The notes under the pieces were generated by a model that worked only from the letters and a program-made list of their open reading frames with translations, searched no databases and had not been told where the DNA came from. The translations under genes and the position numbers were made by a program. DNA of 64,000 nucleotides from Streptomyces umbrinus. GTDB taxonomy: Bacteria > Actinomycetota > Actinomycetes > Streptomycetales > Streptomycetaceae. The stretch lies in assembly GCF_030817415.1 (NCBI RefSeq), contig NZ_JAUSZI010000002.1, positions 7,502,001-7,566,000 on the forward strand, written 5' to 3'. Below are positions 9,590 to 18,282 of this stretch, piece by piece; within the stretch, counting starts at the first letter, position 1; each line of letters opens with the position of its first letter.

Positions 9590-10372
9590 ATGTCCGGAGT
9601 GCCACGCACGGGATGTGCCGAGACCATGGACGCGCTTCGCGAGGAACTGCAAAGGGCCGCGGAGGGCCCGTCGGCGGAGGGGTTACCGACCCTCCCGGCG
9701 GACAGGGACCGGCCGGTGGGGGACCGCCCGGTGGAGGAGCCACCATCCGCCGACGACGAGGTGTCGGAGTCCGAGCGGATCCTGGCCGACCGGGAACGCA
9801 CGCTGGGCCCCGACCACCCCGACACCCTGCTCGCCCGTACGAACGTCGGCGGTGCCTGTCAGCAGGCGGGGCACCCGGATCGCGCAGTGCGGCTGTTCGA
9901 ACAGATCCTGGCCGACGGGGAACGCGTCCTGGGGCCCGACCACCCCGACACCCTCACCTTCCGGAACAACCTCGCGGGCGGCCACGAGGCAGCCGGCGAC
10001 CCGGCCCGCGCAATCCCGCTCTACGAAGACGCCCTGACCGGCCGTGAGCGTGTCCTCGGCCCGGACGACCTGCGCACCCTGCAATGCCGGGACAACCTCG
10101 CCCGAGCCCACGAACTCACAGACGCACCGGCCCAGGCCATCCCCCTCCACGAGCGGACCCTGACCGACCGCGAACGCACGCTGGGCCCCGGCCACCCGTA
10201 CACGCTCCTCTCCCGCGGCAACCTCGCCTACACCCACCACACGGCGGGCAACGGGGAGATGGGCGCGCAGTTGTTCGCGCACACCCTGACCGACAGCGAA
10301 CGCCACCTGGGGCCTGACCACCCCGCGACCCGGCACGTCCGGCAGCTGCTGACCCACGTACGGAGCGCCTGA
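9590..10372 (+). CDS. Tetratricopeptide repeat protein, 260 aa
   Basis: After ~55 low-complexity residues the protein has five regular 42-residue TPR units of the TPR_10/TPR_12 type, each with a variant of RERxLGPDHPDTL. Such arrays are protein-interaction scaffolds and in Streptomyces often form the C-terminal part of large NB-ARC regulators; here there is no ATPase domain, so it is a free-standing repeat protein or the remains of a larger one. The ATG at 9590 has GAGGGG about eight bases upstream. The near-identity of the repeats at DNA level would make the array prone to unit gain or loss. No operon partner; partner protein unknown. Confidence 0.8.
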   Translation: MSGVPRTGCAETMDALREELQRAAEGPSAEGLPTLPADRDRPVGDRPVEEPPSADDEVSESERILADRERTLGPDHPDTLLARTNVGGACQQAGHPDRAVRLFEQILADGERVLGPDHPDTLTFRNNLAGGHEAAGDPARAIPLYEDALTGRERVLGPDDLRTLQCRDNLARAHELTDAPAQAIPLHERTLTDRERTLGPGHPYTLLSRGNLAYTHHTAGNGEMGAQLFAHTLTDSERHLGPDHPATRHVRQLLTHVRSA

Positions 10373-10666
10373 CGCAAGAGGGGCCGCCATCGGCGCTGTT
10401 GGAGGGGGGCGCGCCGATGACGGCGTGCTGCCGGCCGCAGGCGGCGGAGAGGGTAAGTCAGCGTTCGCAGCCAGCAGCGAGGCCGACACCGCACTGCGGT
10501 GACTCATCCGGCAGCATGCGGGTTGGACGGGGGGTGGCGAGGATGGGTTCCCCTGAATCCACCGATTCCCGGAAATTGGTACGGGTGGGCACGGGAGTGC
10601 ACAACGAGGTTGGTGTGGTGCTGTTTTGGGCCGCTCGATTGCGGTCGTTGTGGGGCGAGGCCGGTG

Positions 10667-11638
10667 TCACGCCACCGGAGTGGCGACGCGAGGCTCCCTC
10701 GCGCTGAGATCCCGGTACAGCACGGCGACCACCGAGCACACGAACGGCAGGACCACCAGCGGCAGCAGGAGCAGGGCCACCGCCGTCGGCGTGATCAGGA
10801 CCAGCACCCCGGTGATGTACGGGTTGTCGTCGCTCAGCCACAACATGCCGAGGCCCAGTACGTGCGCGACGGGACCCGCCGCGTACCGCAGCACGACGAA
10901 GGCGAGCACGACGGCGGCCGCGAGCAGCAACCCGATGCCGTACGTCTTCCAGGGCGCCCTCTTCGTCAGCGCCCAGGCACGTCGTACCGCCGCCCTGGAC
11001 GAGGAGTTCTCGGTCACCAGCGCGGCGGTGGCCACGCAGTGGCGGAAGTACACCAGTAGGGCGAGCGCCGCGATGGTGATCGGGAGGACCCCGCCCACGA
11101 GCCGGTACTGCCAGGTCGCGGTCTCACCGACCAACGTCCGCTCGACACCCGGCACTTCCCCCGAGTCCGCGACGACCGAGGTCATGAGCGCCAGCAGTCC
11201 CACCGCTCCGACGCGCAGCCAGACCCGCCACTGCACCCAGTAGGCGACCCCGACATGCGGACGCATACGCGCCCACAACTCACGTACAGTCAGGGTCTGT
11301 TGACCCTCCTCCGACGTGTGCTCGAAGGCCACGGTGTACGCGGTCTGCAACACGGCGACGACGCCCGCGGCGAGGGCCAGCAGCAGCACGGTGACGCCCG
11401 CGCCGACCTGTTGCAGGTTCTCCATCGTCCCGTCGATGTACGCCGCGATGGGGTCCTCGTAGGCGACATCCTGGTCCGCACTCCTCCGCACCTCCTCGAA
11501 CGTCCCCCACGACAGGAGGAACCCGGCCCCCACGATGGCGCTCCCCGCGAGGGTGGCGAGGCCGGTCACGATGAGCGTGAACCGGTAGAGGGGACGCCAG
11601 GTGAGGCGGAGGTTGCGGAGGGCTTCGCGGATCAGCAT
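10667..11638 (-). CDS. Polytopic membrane protein, 323 aa
   Basis: About six hydrophobic spans are visible (around residues 20-45, 75-100, 140-160, 180-200, 235-258 and 275-312), with a short conserved-looking motif of the type AVRRAWALTKR before the fifth. This layout is like the 'glycerophosphoryl diester phosphodiesterase membrane domain' proteins, which have no catalytic domain of their own. Its start overlaps the 3' end of the DUF397 gene by seven bases, so the two are probably cotranslated in one operon with the HTH regulator upstream. Role unknown. Confidence 0.65.
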   Translation of the reverse strand: MLIREALRNLRLTWRPLYRFTLIVTGLATLAGSAIVGAGFLLSWGTFEEVRRSADQDVAYEDPIAAYIDGTMENLQQVGAGVTVLLLALAAGVVAVLQTAYTVAFEHTSEEGQQTLTVRELWARMRPHVGVAYWVQWRVWLRVGAVGLLALMTSVVADSGEVPGVERTLVGETATWQYRLVGGVLPITIAALALLVYFRHCVATAALVTENSSSRAAVRRAWALTKRAPWKTYGIGLLLAAAVVLAFVVLRYAAGPVAHVLGLGMLWLSDDNPYITGVLVLITPTAVALLLLPLVVLPFVCSVVAVLYRDLSAREPRVATPVA

Positions 11639-11883
11639 GAGGGGTGGGAGGCGGTCCTTACGTCAGCTATGAAGAGACGCCAGGCGACGGGGGAGACCCG
11701 GAGGGAGGGGCGTGCGATGTCTTTGGAATCACGGATGTGGATGGCGGAGGTGGTGGCCACCTCTACGCAATCACCGCCGCCCGAGTCGCTGTAGCTGCTC
11801 TTGCGCCAAGTGAAGGCGGCCTCGACACAATCACCGCCGGTGTTGTCGCTGTAGCTGCTCTTGAACCATGTCAGCTCGCTCAT
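11632..11883 (-). CDS. DUF397 protein with a tandem-duplicated motif
   Basis: A DUF397 (BldB-like/WhiJ-partner) protein of 83 residues. These small proteins pair with Scr1-type HTH regulators and act with them in development or toxin-antitoxin-like control. The family motif occurs twice: WFKSSYSDNTGGDCVE at residues 6-21 and WRKSSYSDSGGGDCVE at 26-41, so the N-terminus has been duplicated in frame; normally there is one copy. The C-terminal RDSKD...LRVSPVAW part is normal. Its ATG overlaps the stop of the HTH gene (ATGA), implying translational coupling, and its own end overlaps the next gene. Confidence 0.85.
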   Translation of the reverse strand: MSELTWFKSSYSDNTGGDCVEAAFTWRKSSYSDSGGGDCVEVATTSAIHIRDSKDIARPSLRVSPVAWRLFIADVRTASHPSC

Positions 11884-12698
11884 AGCTCACCCGCCAACTG
11901 CTCGATTACGCCTACGGATTCCTCTGGCCCAAGGGCCTGCGAGCGGATCATCGCATATCGCCGAGCCAGTACGCCGACCTCGTCCGCCTTGGAAACCAGC
12001 GAACTGTTGCCTTGCCCCTCCAAGTAGACGAGCGAGATCTGCTCCGGTGTTTCGATCAGCTTCATCGGACCCGGGAGCCCCGCGTGCCCCGCCCGTGCGG
12101 AGGGCATGACCTGCAGCGTGACGTTCTGGCGCTCCGAGCAGGTGATGAGGTATTCGTACTGGGCGCGCATGACCTCGGGTCCTCCGATCAGCCGTCGTAG
12201 CGCCGACTCCTCAAGGATGACGTTAGTTACCGCAATTGGCTTCCTGTCGAACAGAGCCCTGCGCTCCATCCGAGCTGCCACCAGGCGATCGACCTCGTCC
12301 TCCTCCAGAGGGGGAAAGGCGTGGTCGAACAGGCGCTGTGCGTACTCCTGGGTCTGCAGAAGCCCATCGATCAGCACGACGCAGTACGAGGAAACGCTCA
12401 ACGCCTCCTGCTCAAGCTGAACGAACCCCTGAAAGTGGGCCGGATAGCGCTCCAGCCGCAAATACTTGGCCGCAGCCGCGATCAATCCACCCGCCTCCAG
12501 CGCCTTCTCCGCGGCCTCGATGAACTCATCGGTCGCCGGCTTCGCGCACGTCTCGACGGCGCTCACCGCGGCCCCCGTATAAGCCATCCGCTCGCCCAAC
12601 TCGTTCTGCGACAACCCCGCCTTCGTACGCAGCATCCGCAGTACCTCCGCGAAATACTGCGCGGCGGGTGACGACGAGTTCTTCTTGGGTTGCGCCAT
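11880..12698 (-). CDS. Scr1-type XRE/HTH regulator (WhiJ-like)
   Basis: A 272-residue protein with an N-terminal Cro/C1 helix-turn-helix (about residues 15-70, LSQNELGERMAYTGAAVSAVE) followed by the DUF5753 domain typical of Streptomyces WhiJ/Scr1 regulators (LQTQEYAQRLF, QNVTLQVMP, LVYLEGQG). The family acts with a DUF397 partner, encoded immediately downstream, and often with a HATPase protein, encoded divergently here. It is likely a DNA-binding repressor that controls its own locus. The 139-base divergent gap to the HATPase gene should hold the operator. Confidence 0.9.
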   Translation of the reverse strand: MAQPKKNSSSPAAQYFAEVLRMLRTKAGLSQNELGERMAYTGAAVSAVETCAKPATDEFIEAAEKALEAGGLIAAAAKYLRLERYPAHFQGFVQLEQEALSVSSYCVVLIDGLLQTQEYAQRLFDHAFPPLEEDEVDRLVAARMERRALFDRKPIAVTNVILEESALRRLIGGPEVMRAQYEYLITCSERQNVTLQVMPSARAGHAGLPGPMKLIETPEQISLVYLEGQGNSSLVSKADEVGVLARRYAMIRSQALGPEESVGVIEQLAGEL

Positions 12699-12837
12699 CG
12701 CGAACCTCCCCCTTCACACGGCCACCGTGCTCAACACGCCTCAACGCCAATCAACGCCCACACAAGCCCAGTTGCCCACCGGAGGCGTCGACGCTCGGTC
12801 ACTGGTGACGGTAGCCACCAGGGCCGACAGTGTTCAT

Positions 12838-13284
12838 GTGAACACAGAAAGTGACGGAGTAAACCTCCGAGACTTCCGAGACGTCCGCGACCTTCGAGTC
12901 CGGACATGGCGGCGCAGGCTCACACCGGTGACCCGCTCCGTACCGGAGGCCCGCCGAGGGGCCAGGTCCGTACTCACGGAATGGCGGATCCCGACCGACG
13001 CGGCGGAGGCGATCGAACTGATCGTGTCGGAGCTGGCGACGAACGCGGTACGCCACGCCCGCGTACCCGACCGCTTCTTCGAGGTGGCGCTCACCTACGA
13101 CGGCGACAAGGCGGTCGAGGTGGAGGTCTCCGACGCGTCGCCCCGCCTCCCGGAACCCCAAGTCCCGTCCCTGGAGGCGGAGTCGGGTCGAGGCCTGCCC
13201 CTCGTGGCGGCCCTGGCGGAGAGCTGGGAACTCAGAGGCAGAGTGATCGGCAAGACGGTATGGGCGAGGGTGCTCACACGGTAG
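12838..13284 (+). CDS. HATPase_c_2 protein (anti-sigma-like kinase)
   Basis: A 148-residue ATP-binding protein of the RsbW/SpoIIAB superfamily. It has the N-box (ELIVSELATNAVRHA) and the G1 region (LEAESGRGLPLV) of the GHKL fold. In Streptomyces such proteins are numerous and often sit divergent from WhiJ-like regulators, as here. It may phosphorylate or sequester a partner, but nothing shows that a sigma factor is involved. The start is uncertain: GTG at 12838 gives a domain-length protein but has a weak ribosome site; an in-frame TTG at 12685 would add 51 residues that overlap the divergent gene's upstream region. Confidence 0.8.
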   Translation: MNTESDGVNLRDFRDVRDLRVRTWRRRLTPVTRSVPEARRGARSVLTEWRIPTDAAEAIELIVSELATNAVRHARVPDRFFEVALTYDGDKAVEVEVSDASPRLPEPQVPSLEAESGRGLPLVAALAESWELRGRVIGKTVWARVLTR

Positions 13285-13329
13285 GCACCCCTATGGGCGT
13301 CCCAACGGGCCAGTCGAGGCGGCGCCGCC

Positions 13330-14130
13330 CTACGCCGACTCGTTCAGCAACCGCGACAGATGCTCCCGCCCGGCTCCCAGCAACCCCTCAAGTGGGGCCG
13401 CGGCCTCGTACCACCGCTTCTCGTACTCCCAGCACAGCCAGCCGTCCCAGCCCTCGCGGGAGAGGAGTTCGACGCACTCGGTGAGGGGGAGGACGCCCGT
13501 GCCGAGCGGCAGCGGGGTGGTGTCGTCGGCGGAGGCGATGTCCTTGACCTGGATGTAGCCGAGGTGCGGGGAGAGCGCGGCGAAGGTGGACGGGGGCTGT
13601 TCGCCGCCGAGCCAGGTGTGCATGACGTCCCACAGGGCGCCGGCCTGGCGGTGGCCGACCAGGCCGAGGATGCGGATCGCGTCGGCTCCCGTGCGATGCG
13701 AGTCGTGGGTCTCAAGAAGGATGCGTACGCCCAGGTCGGCGGCGTACTCGGCGGCCGTGCCCAGGCGCCGGGCGGCCGTGGCGTCGGCCTCCTCGGGGGT
13801 CTGGTCGGGGCCGCCGCCGGGGAAGACGCGGATGTAGGGGGCGCCGAGGTCCCGGGCCAGTTCGAGGAGGCCGCGGATCTCGGCGATCACGGGGCCGTCA
13901 TCGCCCGGCGCCGCGACGCGCGCGTACCCGGCGAGGCCGAGGATCTCGATGCCCGCGGCCTTGAACTCGGCCGCCACGTCGGCCCGTTCGGCTAGGTCGA
14001 TGCCGGGGTGGACCGGCTCCTCGGGATGCGCGCGCAGCTCGACGCCGTGATAGCCGTGCGTGGCGGCGAGGCGCACCACGTCGCTGATCGGGAGTCCGGG
14101 AACGCCGAGGGTGGAGAAGGCCAGCTTCAT
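13330..14130 (-). CDS. Sugar phosphate isomerase/epimerase (AP-endonuclease-2 fold)
   Basis: A 266-residue TIM-barrel protein of the xylose isomerase-like family. The pattern MKLAFSTLGVPG at the start, HGYHGVELR, the metal-ligand segments LLETHDSH and LWDVMHT, and IQVKDI are typical; the ligands bind a divalent metal for isomerising or epimerising a sugar derivative. No other sugar genes adjoin it, so the substrate is unknown. The ATG at 14130 fits the family N-terminus; an upstream extension to 14280 reads as non-coding. It converges with the HATPase gene with only 45 bases between. Confidence 0.82.
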   Translation of the reverse strand: MKLAFSTLGVPGLPISDVVRLAATHGYHGVELRAHPEEPVHPGIDLAERADVAAEFKAAGIEILGLAGYARVAAPGDDGPVIAEIRGLLELARDLGAPYIRVFPGGGPDQTPEEADATAARRLGTAAEYAADLGVRILLETHDSHRTGADAIRILGLVGHRQAGALWDVMHTWLGGEQPPSTFAALSPHLGYIQVKDIASADDTTPLPLGTGVLPLTECVELLSREGWDGWLCWEYEKRWYEAAAPLEGLLGAGREHLSRLLNESA

Positions 14131-14446
14131 GAGTCGGACAGTACCCGCCGCTCGTCTTCTGTCACTCCCGCGCGGCGGACGGGTCCGGACGCCGACTCCG
14201 GGCGACACCTTCGGCGACCTCACCTCCGCGTTCCGCTTCTCCCACTCCCGCCCGCGAGCACCACGCCTCCCGGACGACACGGCGGAACACCTGGAACGGG
14301 CGAAGGAGAAGGGGCGACGCCCGCACGTGTGACTCCGTCGGGGGTCCGTAAGTGGGTCGGCTGCGGGCCCGGTGGGGGCTTGTCGCGCAGTTCCCCGCGC
14401 CCCTCATGGGGCGCCCCATGAGGGGCGCCCCGCCCGGCCAGGTGTG
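14131..14446. other. Intergenic region with repeat unit and large palindrome
   Basis: This 316-base gap carries no convincing gene. The right part holds one copy of the short dispersed repeat (14385-14404) that runs directly into a perfect 32-base palindrome (14397-14428), which can serve as terminator for the MarR-GNAT gene. The left part (14131-14340) should hold the promoter of the isomerase gene, but I see no clear boxes. Confidence 0.55.
14385..14428 (-). terminator. Dispersed repeat merging into a perfect 32-base palindrome
   Basis: A copy of the dispersed repeat (gcgcagttccccgcgcccct) continues into a 16-bp perfect inverted repeat with centre at 14412/14413. It lies 19 bases after the stop codon of the MarR-GNAT gene. 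Confidence 0.6.
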
Positions 14447-15382
14447 TCAGCCCATGCCGTGCAGGTCCAGGCGCCAGTCCTGGCCGTTGAGGTCGGTGCC
14501 GAAGGAGCGGTGGGGCTTCTCGTCGACGAGGACGAAGCCGTGGCGTTGGTAGATGCGACGGGCAGCGGACAGGACGTCATTCGTCCACAGGACCATCTCC
14601 CGGTAGCCGACACCGCGCGCGAACTCGACGCAGGCGCCCACCAGTTGATCGCCGATGCCGAGACCGCGCGCGTCCGGCTCGACGAGCAGGAGGCGCAGCC
14701 GGGCGGCGCCGGGTGCCTCGTCCCGTACACACATCACGCAGCCCACCGGACGACCGTCGAGCTCCGCGATCCACACGCGCTCCAGGTGCGGGTCGTGGTC
14801 CTCGGCGAAGTCGGCGACGATCCGGGCGACCAGGCCCTCGTAGTCCGTGTTGAAGCCGTACTCGGAGGCGTAGAGCGCGGCGTTGCGCTGCACGACCCAG
14901 CCGAGGTCGCCGGGCCCCGGCTCGCGCAGCAGTACGTCCTCCCGACGGGGCGGCCGTCGGCTCGCGTCCGAAAGAATCTCGCGGATGTCCCGCATGGCGT
15001 CGGTGAGCCGGGACCGATCCTCCGGTGGCACGGTCGAGAGCAGCGAGCCGACGGCCTCCCGCGAGCGCTCGTTCAGCAGATCGGCGGTCTCCCGGCCGCG
15101 GGCCGTGAGCGTGATCCGGCGCCGCCGGGTGTCCTTCTCCGACGGAGCCCGCTCGATCAGCCCGTCCTTCTCGAACTTCGCGAGCAGGCGGCTCAGGTAC
15201 CCGGAGTCCAGACAGAGTTCACCGCGGAGGTCGGCCGCGTCCGTACGGGGCGAGTGGGCGAGTTCGTACAGCACGCGGGACTCCGTGAGCGTGTACGGGG
15301 CGTGGAGCTGGCGGCTGTAGTCGAGCGCGCCGATGAGGTTCGTGTAGAAGCGGTTGAAAGCACGGATCTCTTGAATGGTCAT
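14447..15382 (-). CDS. MarR regulator-GNAT acetyltransferase fusion
   Basis: A 311-residue two-domain protein. Residues ~1-140 are a MarR winged helix (SRVLYELAHSP, CLDSGYLSRLLAKFEKDGLIER, DTRRRRITLT); residues ~155-311 are a GNAT acetyltransferase with the acetyl-CoA loop (VEPDARGLGIGDQLV). This bifunctional architecture recurs in actinobacteria; the regulator half probably responds to, or the enzyme half modifies, a small molecule or protein. The ATG at 15382 starts the MarR domain properly. It is divergent from the aldo/keto reductase gene; the 162-base gap has a perfect palindrome at 15440-15452, a likely operator. Confidence 0.88.
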   Translation of the reverse strand: MTIQEIRAFNRFYTNLIGALDYSRQLHAPYTLTESRVLYELAHSPRTDAADLRGELCLDSGYLSRLLAKFEKDGLIERAPSEKDTRRRRITLTARGRETADLLNERSREAVGSLLSTVPPEDRSRLTDAMRDIREILSDASRRPPRREDVLLREPGPGDLGWVVQRNAALYASEYGFNTDYEGLVARIVADFAEDHDPHLERVWIAELDGRPVGCVMCVRDEAPGAARLRLLLVEPDARGLGIGDQLVGACVEFARGVGYREMVLWTNDVLSAARRIYQRHGFVLVDEKPHRSFGTDLNGQDWRLDLHGMG

Positions 15383-15439
15383 GACGTCCGGCACCTGCCT
15401 TTGACACCTGCCTTGGGGTTCACACACCGGGCTGGATAG

Positions 15440-15452
15440 CTGACTCAGTCAG
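15440..15452. promoter_or_regulatory. Candidate MarR operator, CTGACTCAGTCAG
   Basis: A perfect 13-base palindrome in the divergent gap between the MarR-GNAT gene and the aldo/keto reductase gene, 58 bases upstream of the former's start. MarR proteins usually bind such palindromes near their own promoters. Confidence 0.5.
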
Positions 15453-15544
15453 AGATTATGCCCGCTGTGGCCGATACGCGCACGGGTTTTGTTGGTCTGG
15501 GTGCGCTGTTAGCGTGGCCGTTCGAACGAGGGGGAGACTCGTAG

Positions 15545-16381
15545 ATGACGACGACCACATCGAGCACGTTCCGTATCGGCGGGGACCTGGAGGTGGGCCG
15601 GCTCGGGTTCGGGGCGATGCACCTGCCCACCGAGCCGGCCGACGCCCGCGAGGCAGCAATCGCGGTGGCCCGACGGGCCGTCGACCTCGGAGTGACACTG
15701 ATCGACACCGCCTACATGTACGGCGGGGGAGCCAACGAGGAACTCCTGGCCGAGGCGCTGTACCCATACGCGGACGGGCTGCTCGTCACCACCAAGATCG
15801 GCCTCGAACGGTCGGAGTCCTCGGGGGAGTGGGAGCTGAACGGCCGCCCGGAGGTCCTGCGGGCCCAGGTCGACAAGGCCCTGCGCCGCCTCCGCATGGA
15901 GCGAATCGAACTGCTGCAGCTGCACCGCATCGACCCGGCGACCCCGCTCGCCGACCAGCTCGGGGCGCTGCGGGAGCTTCGGGACGCGGGCAAGGTGGGG
16001 CGGATCGGGCTGTCCGAGGTCACCGTCGAGGAGCTCGACCAGGCTCGGAAGGTCGTGGACATCGCGAGCGTCCAGAACCGCTACAACCTGCTCGACCGGG
16101 AGCACGAGCCGGTGCTGGATGCCTGCGCGGCGGCGGGGATCGCCTTCCTGCCGTGGCGGACCGTGGCGTGGGGGTCGTCGGGGGACACGGCGGAGATCGC
16201 GGCGGTGGCGGCCGAACTGGGCGCTACGCCCACGCAGGTCGTACTGGCGTGGCTCCTCGGCCACTCACCGGTGATGCTGCCGATCCCGGGCACGGCGAGG
16301 GTCGCCCACCTGGAGGAGAACGTGGCGGCGGGCGGGCTCCGCCTCAGCCCGGGCCAACGGGCTCGCTTGGACGCGCTGTAG
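15545..16381 (+). CDS. Aldo/keto reductase, 278 aa
   Basis: An NADPH-dependent (alpha/beta)8 oxidoreductase. The catalytic tetrad is visible: Asp and Tyr in IDTAYMYG, Lys in TTKIG and His in LLQLHRID. The C-terminal GTARVAHLEENV segment is the cofactor-binding end. It lies divergent from the MarR-GNAT gene and may be its target. The ATG is preceded by a GAGGGGGAGA-type site (around 15529-15538). Substrate unknown; probably aldehydes or ketones. Confidence 0.88.
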   Translation: MTTTTSSTFRIGGDLEVGRLGFGAMHLPTEPADAREAAIAVARRAVDLGVTLIDTAYMYGGGANEELLAEALYPYADGLLVTTKIGLERSESSGEWELNGRPEVLRAQVDKALRRLRMERIELLQLHRIDPATPLADQLGALRELRDAGKVGRIGLSEVTVEELDQARKVVDIASVQNRYNLLDREHEPVLDACAAAGIAFLPWRTVAWGSSGDTAEIAAVAAELGATPTQVVLAWLLGHSPVMLPIPGTARVAHLEENVAAGGLRLSPGQRARLDAL

Positions 16382-16476
16382 TCCTCCGCAGAGTGTTTCC
16401 TTCCGCGGGTCCAGGAGGGATAGGGCCGAGGCGTCCTGGTCAGGCCGTCGTGTGGCGAGAACGGGACGCGGGCCTG

Positions 16477-17385
16477 TCACCGGTGCTGTGCGGTGCGCAG
16501 CTCGTCGGTGTACCGGACGAGAGCGTCCTCGGCCGTGGGGGCGGGGCCGAACAGCTGCTCCTGGCGGCGGGGGTCGGCGACGTAGCGTCCGGTCTCGAAC
16601 CAGCCGAACATCGCGGCCATGTCCTTGACCAGAGGCATGAAGCGGCCGACGACGGCTCCTGCGGTGCGGGCGACGGCGGAAGGTACGGCCCACACCTTGA
16701 TCTTCTTTCCGGCCCGGTTGCCCATCAGGTCGGCCATCTCGCGCATGGTGACCGGACGGTCCCAGCCGATGTCGATGCGCTCACCGTTGTCGGCCTCGGA
16801 GTCGACTGCGGCCGCCAGGTAGGCCGCGAGATCGGAGGTGTGGACGAAGGTCAGCGGGACGGTGGTCTTGCCGATCCAAATCAGGCGGCCCTTGTCGATC
16901 GGGTTGCCCGCCATCGTCGCGATCTGGTCGAGGAACGCCCCCGGGCGCAGTGCGACGAACGGGACGCCGAGCTGTTCGAGCTTGTCCTCGGCGATCTTCT
17001 TGTGCCAGAAGTGCGGGACGTGGGGCGTCTGGTCGCTGGTGAGGATGCTGGTCAGGACGAAGCGCCGGATGCCGGCGCGGTGGGCGGCCTCGGCAAGGTT
17101 GGCGTTGCCGACGGTGTCGATGTCGTGCGCGTTCTTGCCGCCGCGGGTGTAGCCGGCAGCGGTGGTGATGACGGCATCGGCGCCGTTCATGGCGGCGACG
17201 AGCGAGTCGAGGTCGAGCATGTCGCCGCGGGCGATCTCGACACCCCGGCTTTCGAGCCTGCTCGCGTCGGTGGTCGGCCGGACCAGGGCGCGGACGTTCT
17301 TGCCGCGTGCCAGCAGTTCGTCGACGACCTTGCCGCCGAGGGAGCCGGTCGCGCCGACGACGAGGACGGGAAGGGGGGTGGTCAT
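16477..17385 (-). CDS. NmrA-like NAD(P)H-binding reductase
   Basis: A 302-residue atypical short-chain dehydrogenase. The N-terminus has the dinucleotide loop VVGATGSLGGKV, followed by a phosphate-recognition ALVRPTT segment and FVLTSI; there is no YxxxK catalytic pair where classical SDRs have one, which matches NmrA/NAD(P)-binding family proteins. It may act as a quinone or NADPH-linked reductase or redox sensor. It is the most distal of a run of minus-strand redox genes (OYE, quinone-oxidoreductase-like) that includes a MarR regulator. Confidence 0.85.
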   Translation of the reverse strand: MTTPLPVLVVGATGSLGGKVVDELLARGKNVRALVRPTTDASRLESRGVEIARGDMLDLDSLVAAMNGADAVITTAAGYTRGGKNAHDIDTVGNANLAEAAHRAGIRRFVLTSILTSDQTPHVPHFWHKKIAEDKLEQLGVPFVALRPGAFLDQIATMAGNPIDKGRLIWIGKTTVPLTFVHTSDLAAYLAAAVDSEADNGERIDIGWDRPVTMREMADLMGNRAGKKIKVWAVPSAVARTAGAVVGRFMPLVKDMAAMFGWFETGRYVADPRRQEQLFGPAPTAEDALVRYTDELRTAQHR

Positions 17386-17791
17386 GGGGGTCTCACTTTC
17401 ATCAGGTCAGTAGTGAGGGGATTGGGCCGGCGGGGCAGTGGTGCCTGCGGACGTGGGCGCCGTCGGCCCGGTCGCTCAGGGGGCGGGCCTGTGGTGGGCG
17501 GATCCGCGGCGCGGGTCACCGCCGGCCTGCGGGAGCTTGCGTAGGTCGAAGGCGACCCGGACGCGGGTGATGCGCCCGTCCTCGATGTGCGGCCGGCCGA
17601 CGACCGGGAAAAGCTCGACATCCCCTTGGGGGTGTTGCCCCTTCCCCCGGACGAGTTCCGCCTGCCTGCACCGGGACAGCTCGTGCTTGCCCCTGGCGCT
17701 GGGGCCCCGCTCAGCCTTGTTCTCCCTGACGTAAGGGGGCCAGCGGCATCCGTCGGCTCGACTCGCCGGGCTTCTTCCGACAGTCGGGGAG
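17386..17791. other. Degenerate gap between NmrA-like and MarR genes
   Basis: This 406-base stretch has no intact gene. Its centre (17476-17619, minus strand) keeps the C-terminal end of a SnoaL-like protein, listed separately. Sequence between 17620 and 17790 does not resemble anything I know in any frame. Confidence 0.5.
17476..17619 (-). pseudogene. SnoaL/NTF2-like protein C-terminal remnant
   Basis: An open frame of 47 codons on the minus strand ending in TGA at 17476 reads GRPHIEDGRITRVRVAFDL near its start, the usual last two strands of SnoaL-like (NTF2-fold) proteins, then a short proline-rich tail. There is no start codon or upstream domain in that frame. It looks like the tail of a gene whose 5' part was deleted. 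Such proteins often accompany NmrA-like and OYE reductases, which fits the neighbours. Confidence 0.5.
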
Positions 17792-18271
17792 TTACTCGGA
17801 CTCTTCCTGCGGAAGAGCGGGGTTGTTGATCGCGTCGGCTATGGCATAGGCGATACGGACGAAGGACTCTGCCTGCTGCGCCGACAGGTTCCGCGCGGAG
17901 GTTTCCTCCAGGGCCCGCCACATGGCTGCGATCGGCTCGCGCATGGCACGGCCCTTGTCGGTGAGGTGGACGACCATGACGCGCCGGTCGTGTTCGGCAG
18001 GCTCGCGGACGAGCAGGCCGGCGTCCTGCATGCGGCGCAGTGCCTTGGAGATGGTGGAGTGGTCCACGTCGAGGCTATCGAGCAGCTCGGACTGGGTCTG
18101 GCCGTCCCGGTCGAGGAGGTGCATCAGCAGCAGTTCCTGTCCGGGATGCAGGTCCATCTCGCGGAGTATGGCGGCGGCGCGGGCGCGGTGAGCGCGGGCG
18201 AGCTGGTAGATCGCGTAGCTCATCTGCCCCTCACTGGCCGTGGTGGGGGGGCGAGGTGTGGGGGCGGGCAT
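17792..18271 (-). CDS. MarR-family regulator of the redox cluster
   Basis: A 159-residue MarR winged-helix protein: LLLMHLLDRDGQTQSELLDSLDVDHSTISKALRRMQDAGLLVR is the DNA-binding core and DRRVMVVHLTDKG the wing. It likely represses the adjacent OYE and quinone-oxidoreductase genes in the absence of an electrophile or phenolic ligand. Two starts are possible: 18271, or an ATG at 18223 beginning MSYAIYQLAR, closer to the family's usual length. The gene begins only 11 bases after the OYE gene ends, so it is probably cotranscribed with it. Confidence 0.88.
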   Translation of the reverse strand: MPAPTPRPPTTASEGQMSYAIYQLARAHRARAAAILREMDLHPGQELLLMHLLDRDGQTQSELLDSLDVDHSTISKALRRMQDAGLLVREPAEHDRRVMVVHLTDKGRAMREPIAAMWRALEETSARNLSAQQAESFVRIAYAIADAINNPALPQEESE

Positions 18272-18282
18272 GGTTGGGTTCC

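Noticed and set aside
9683..10507. A minus-strand valine/glycine-rich open frame antisense to the TPR gene
   Set aside because: Its repeat pattern is simply the complement of the 42-residue TPR units; the plus-strand gene has the ribosome site and family motif.
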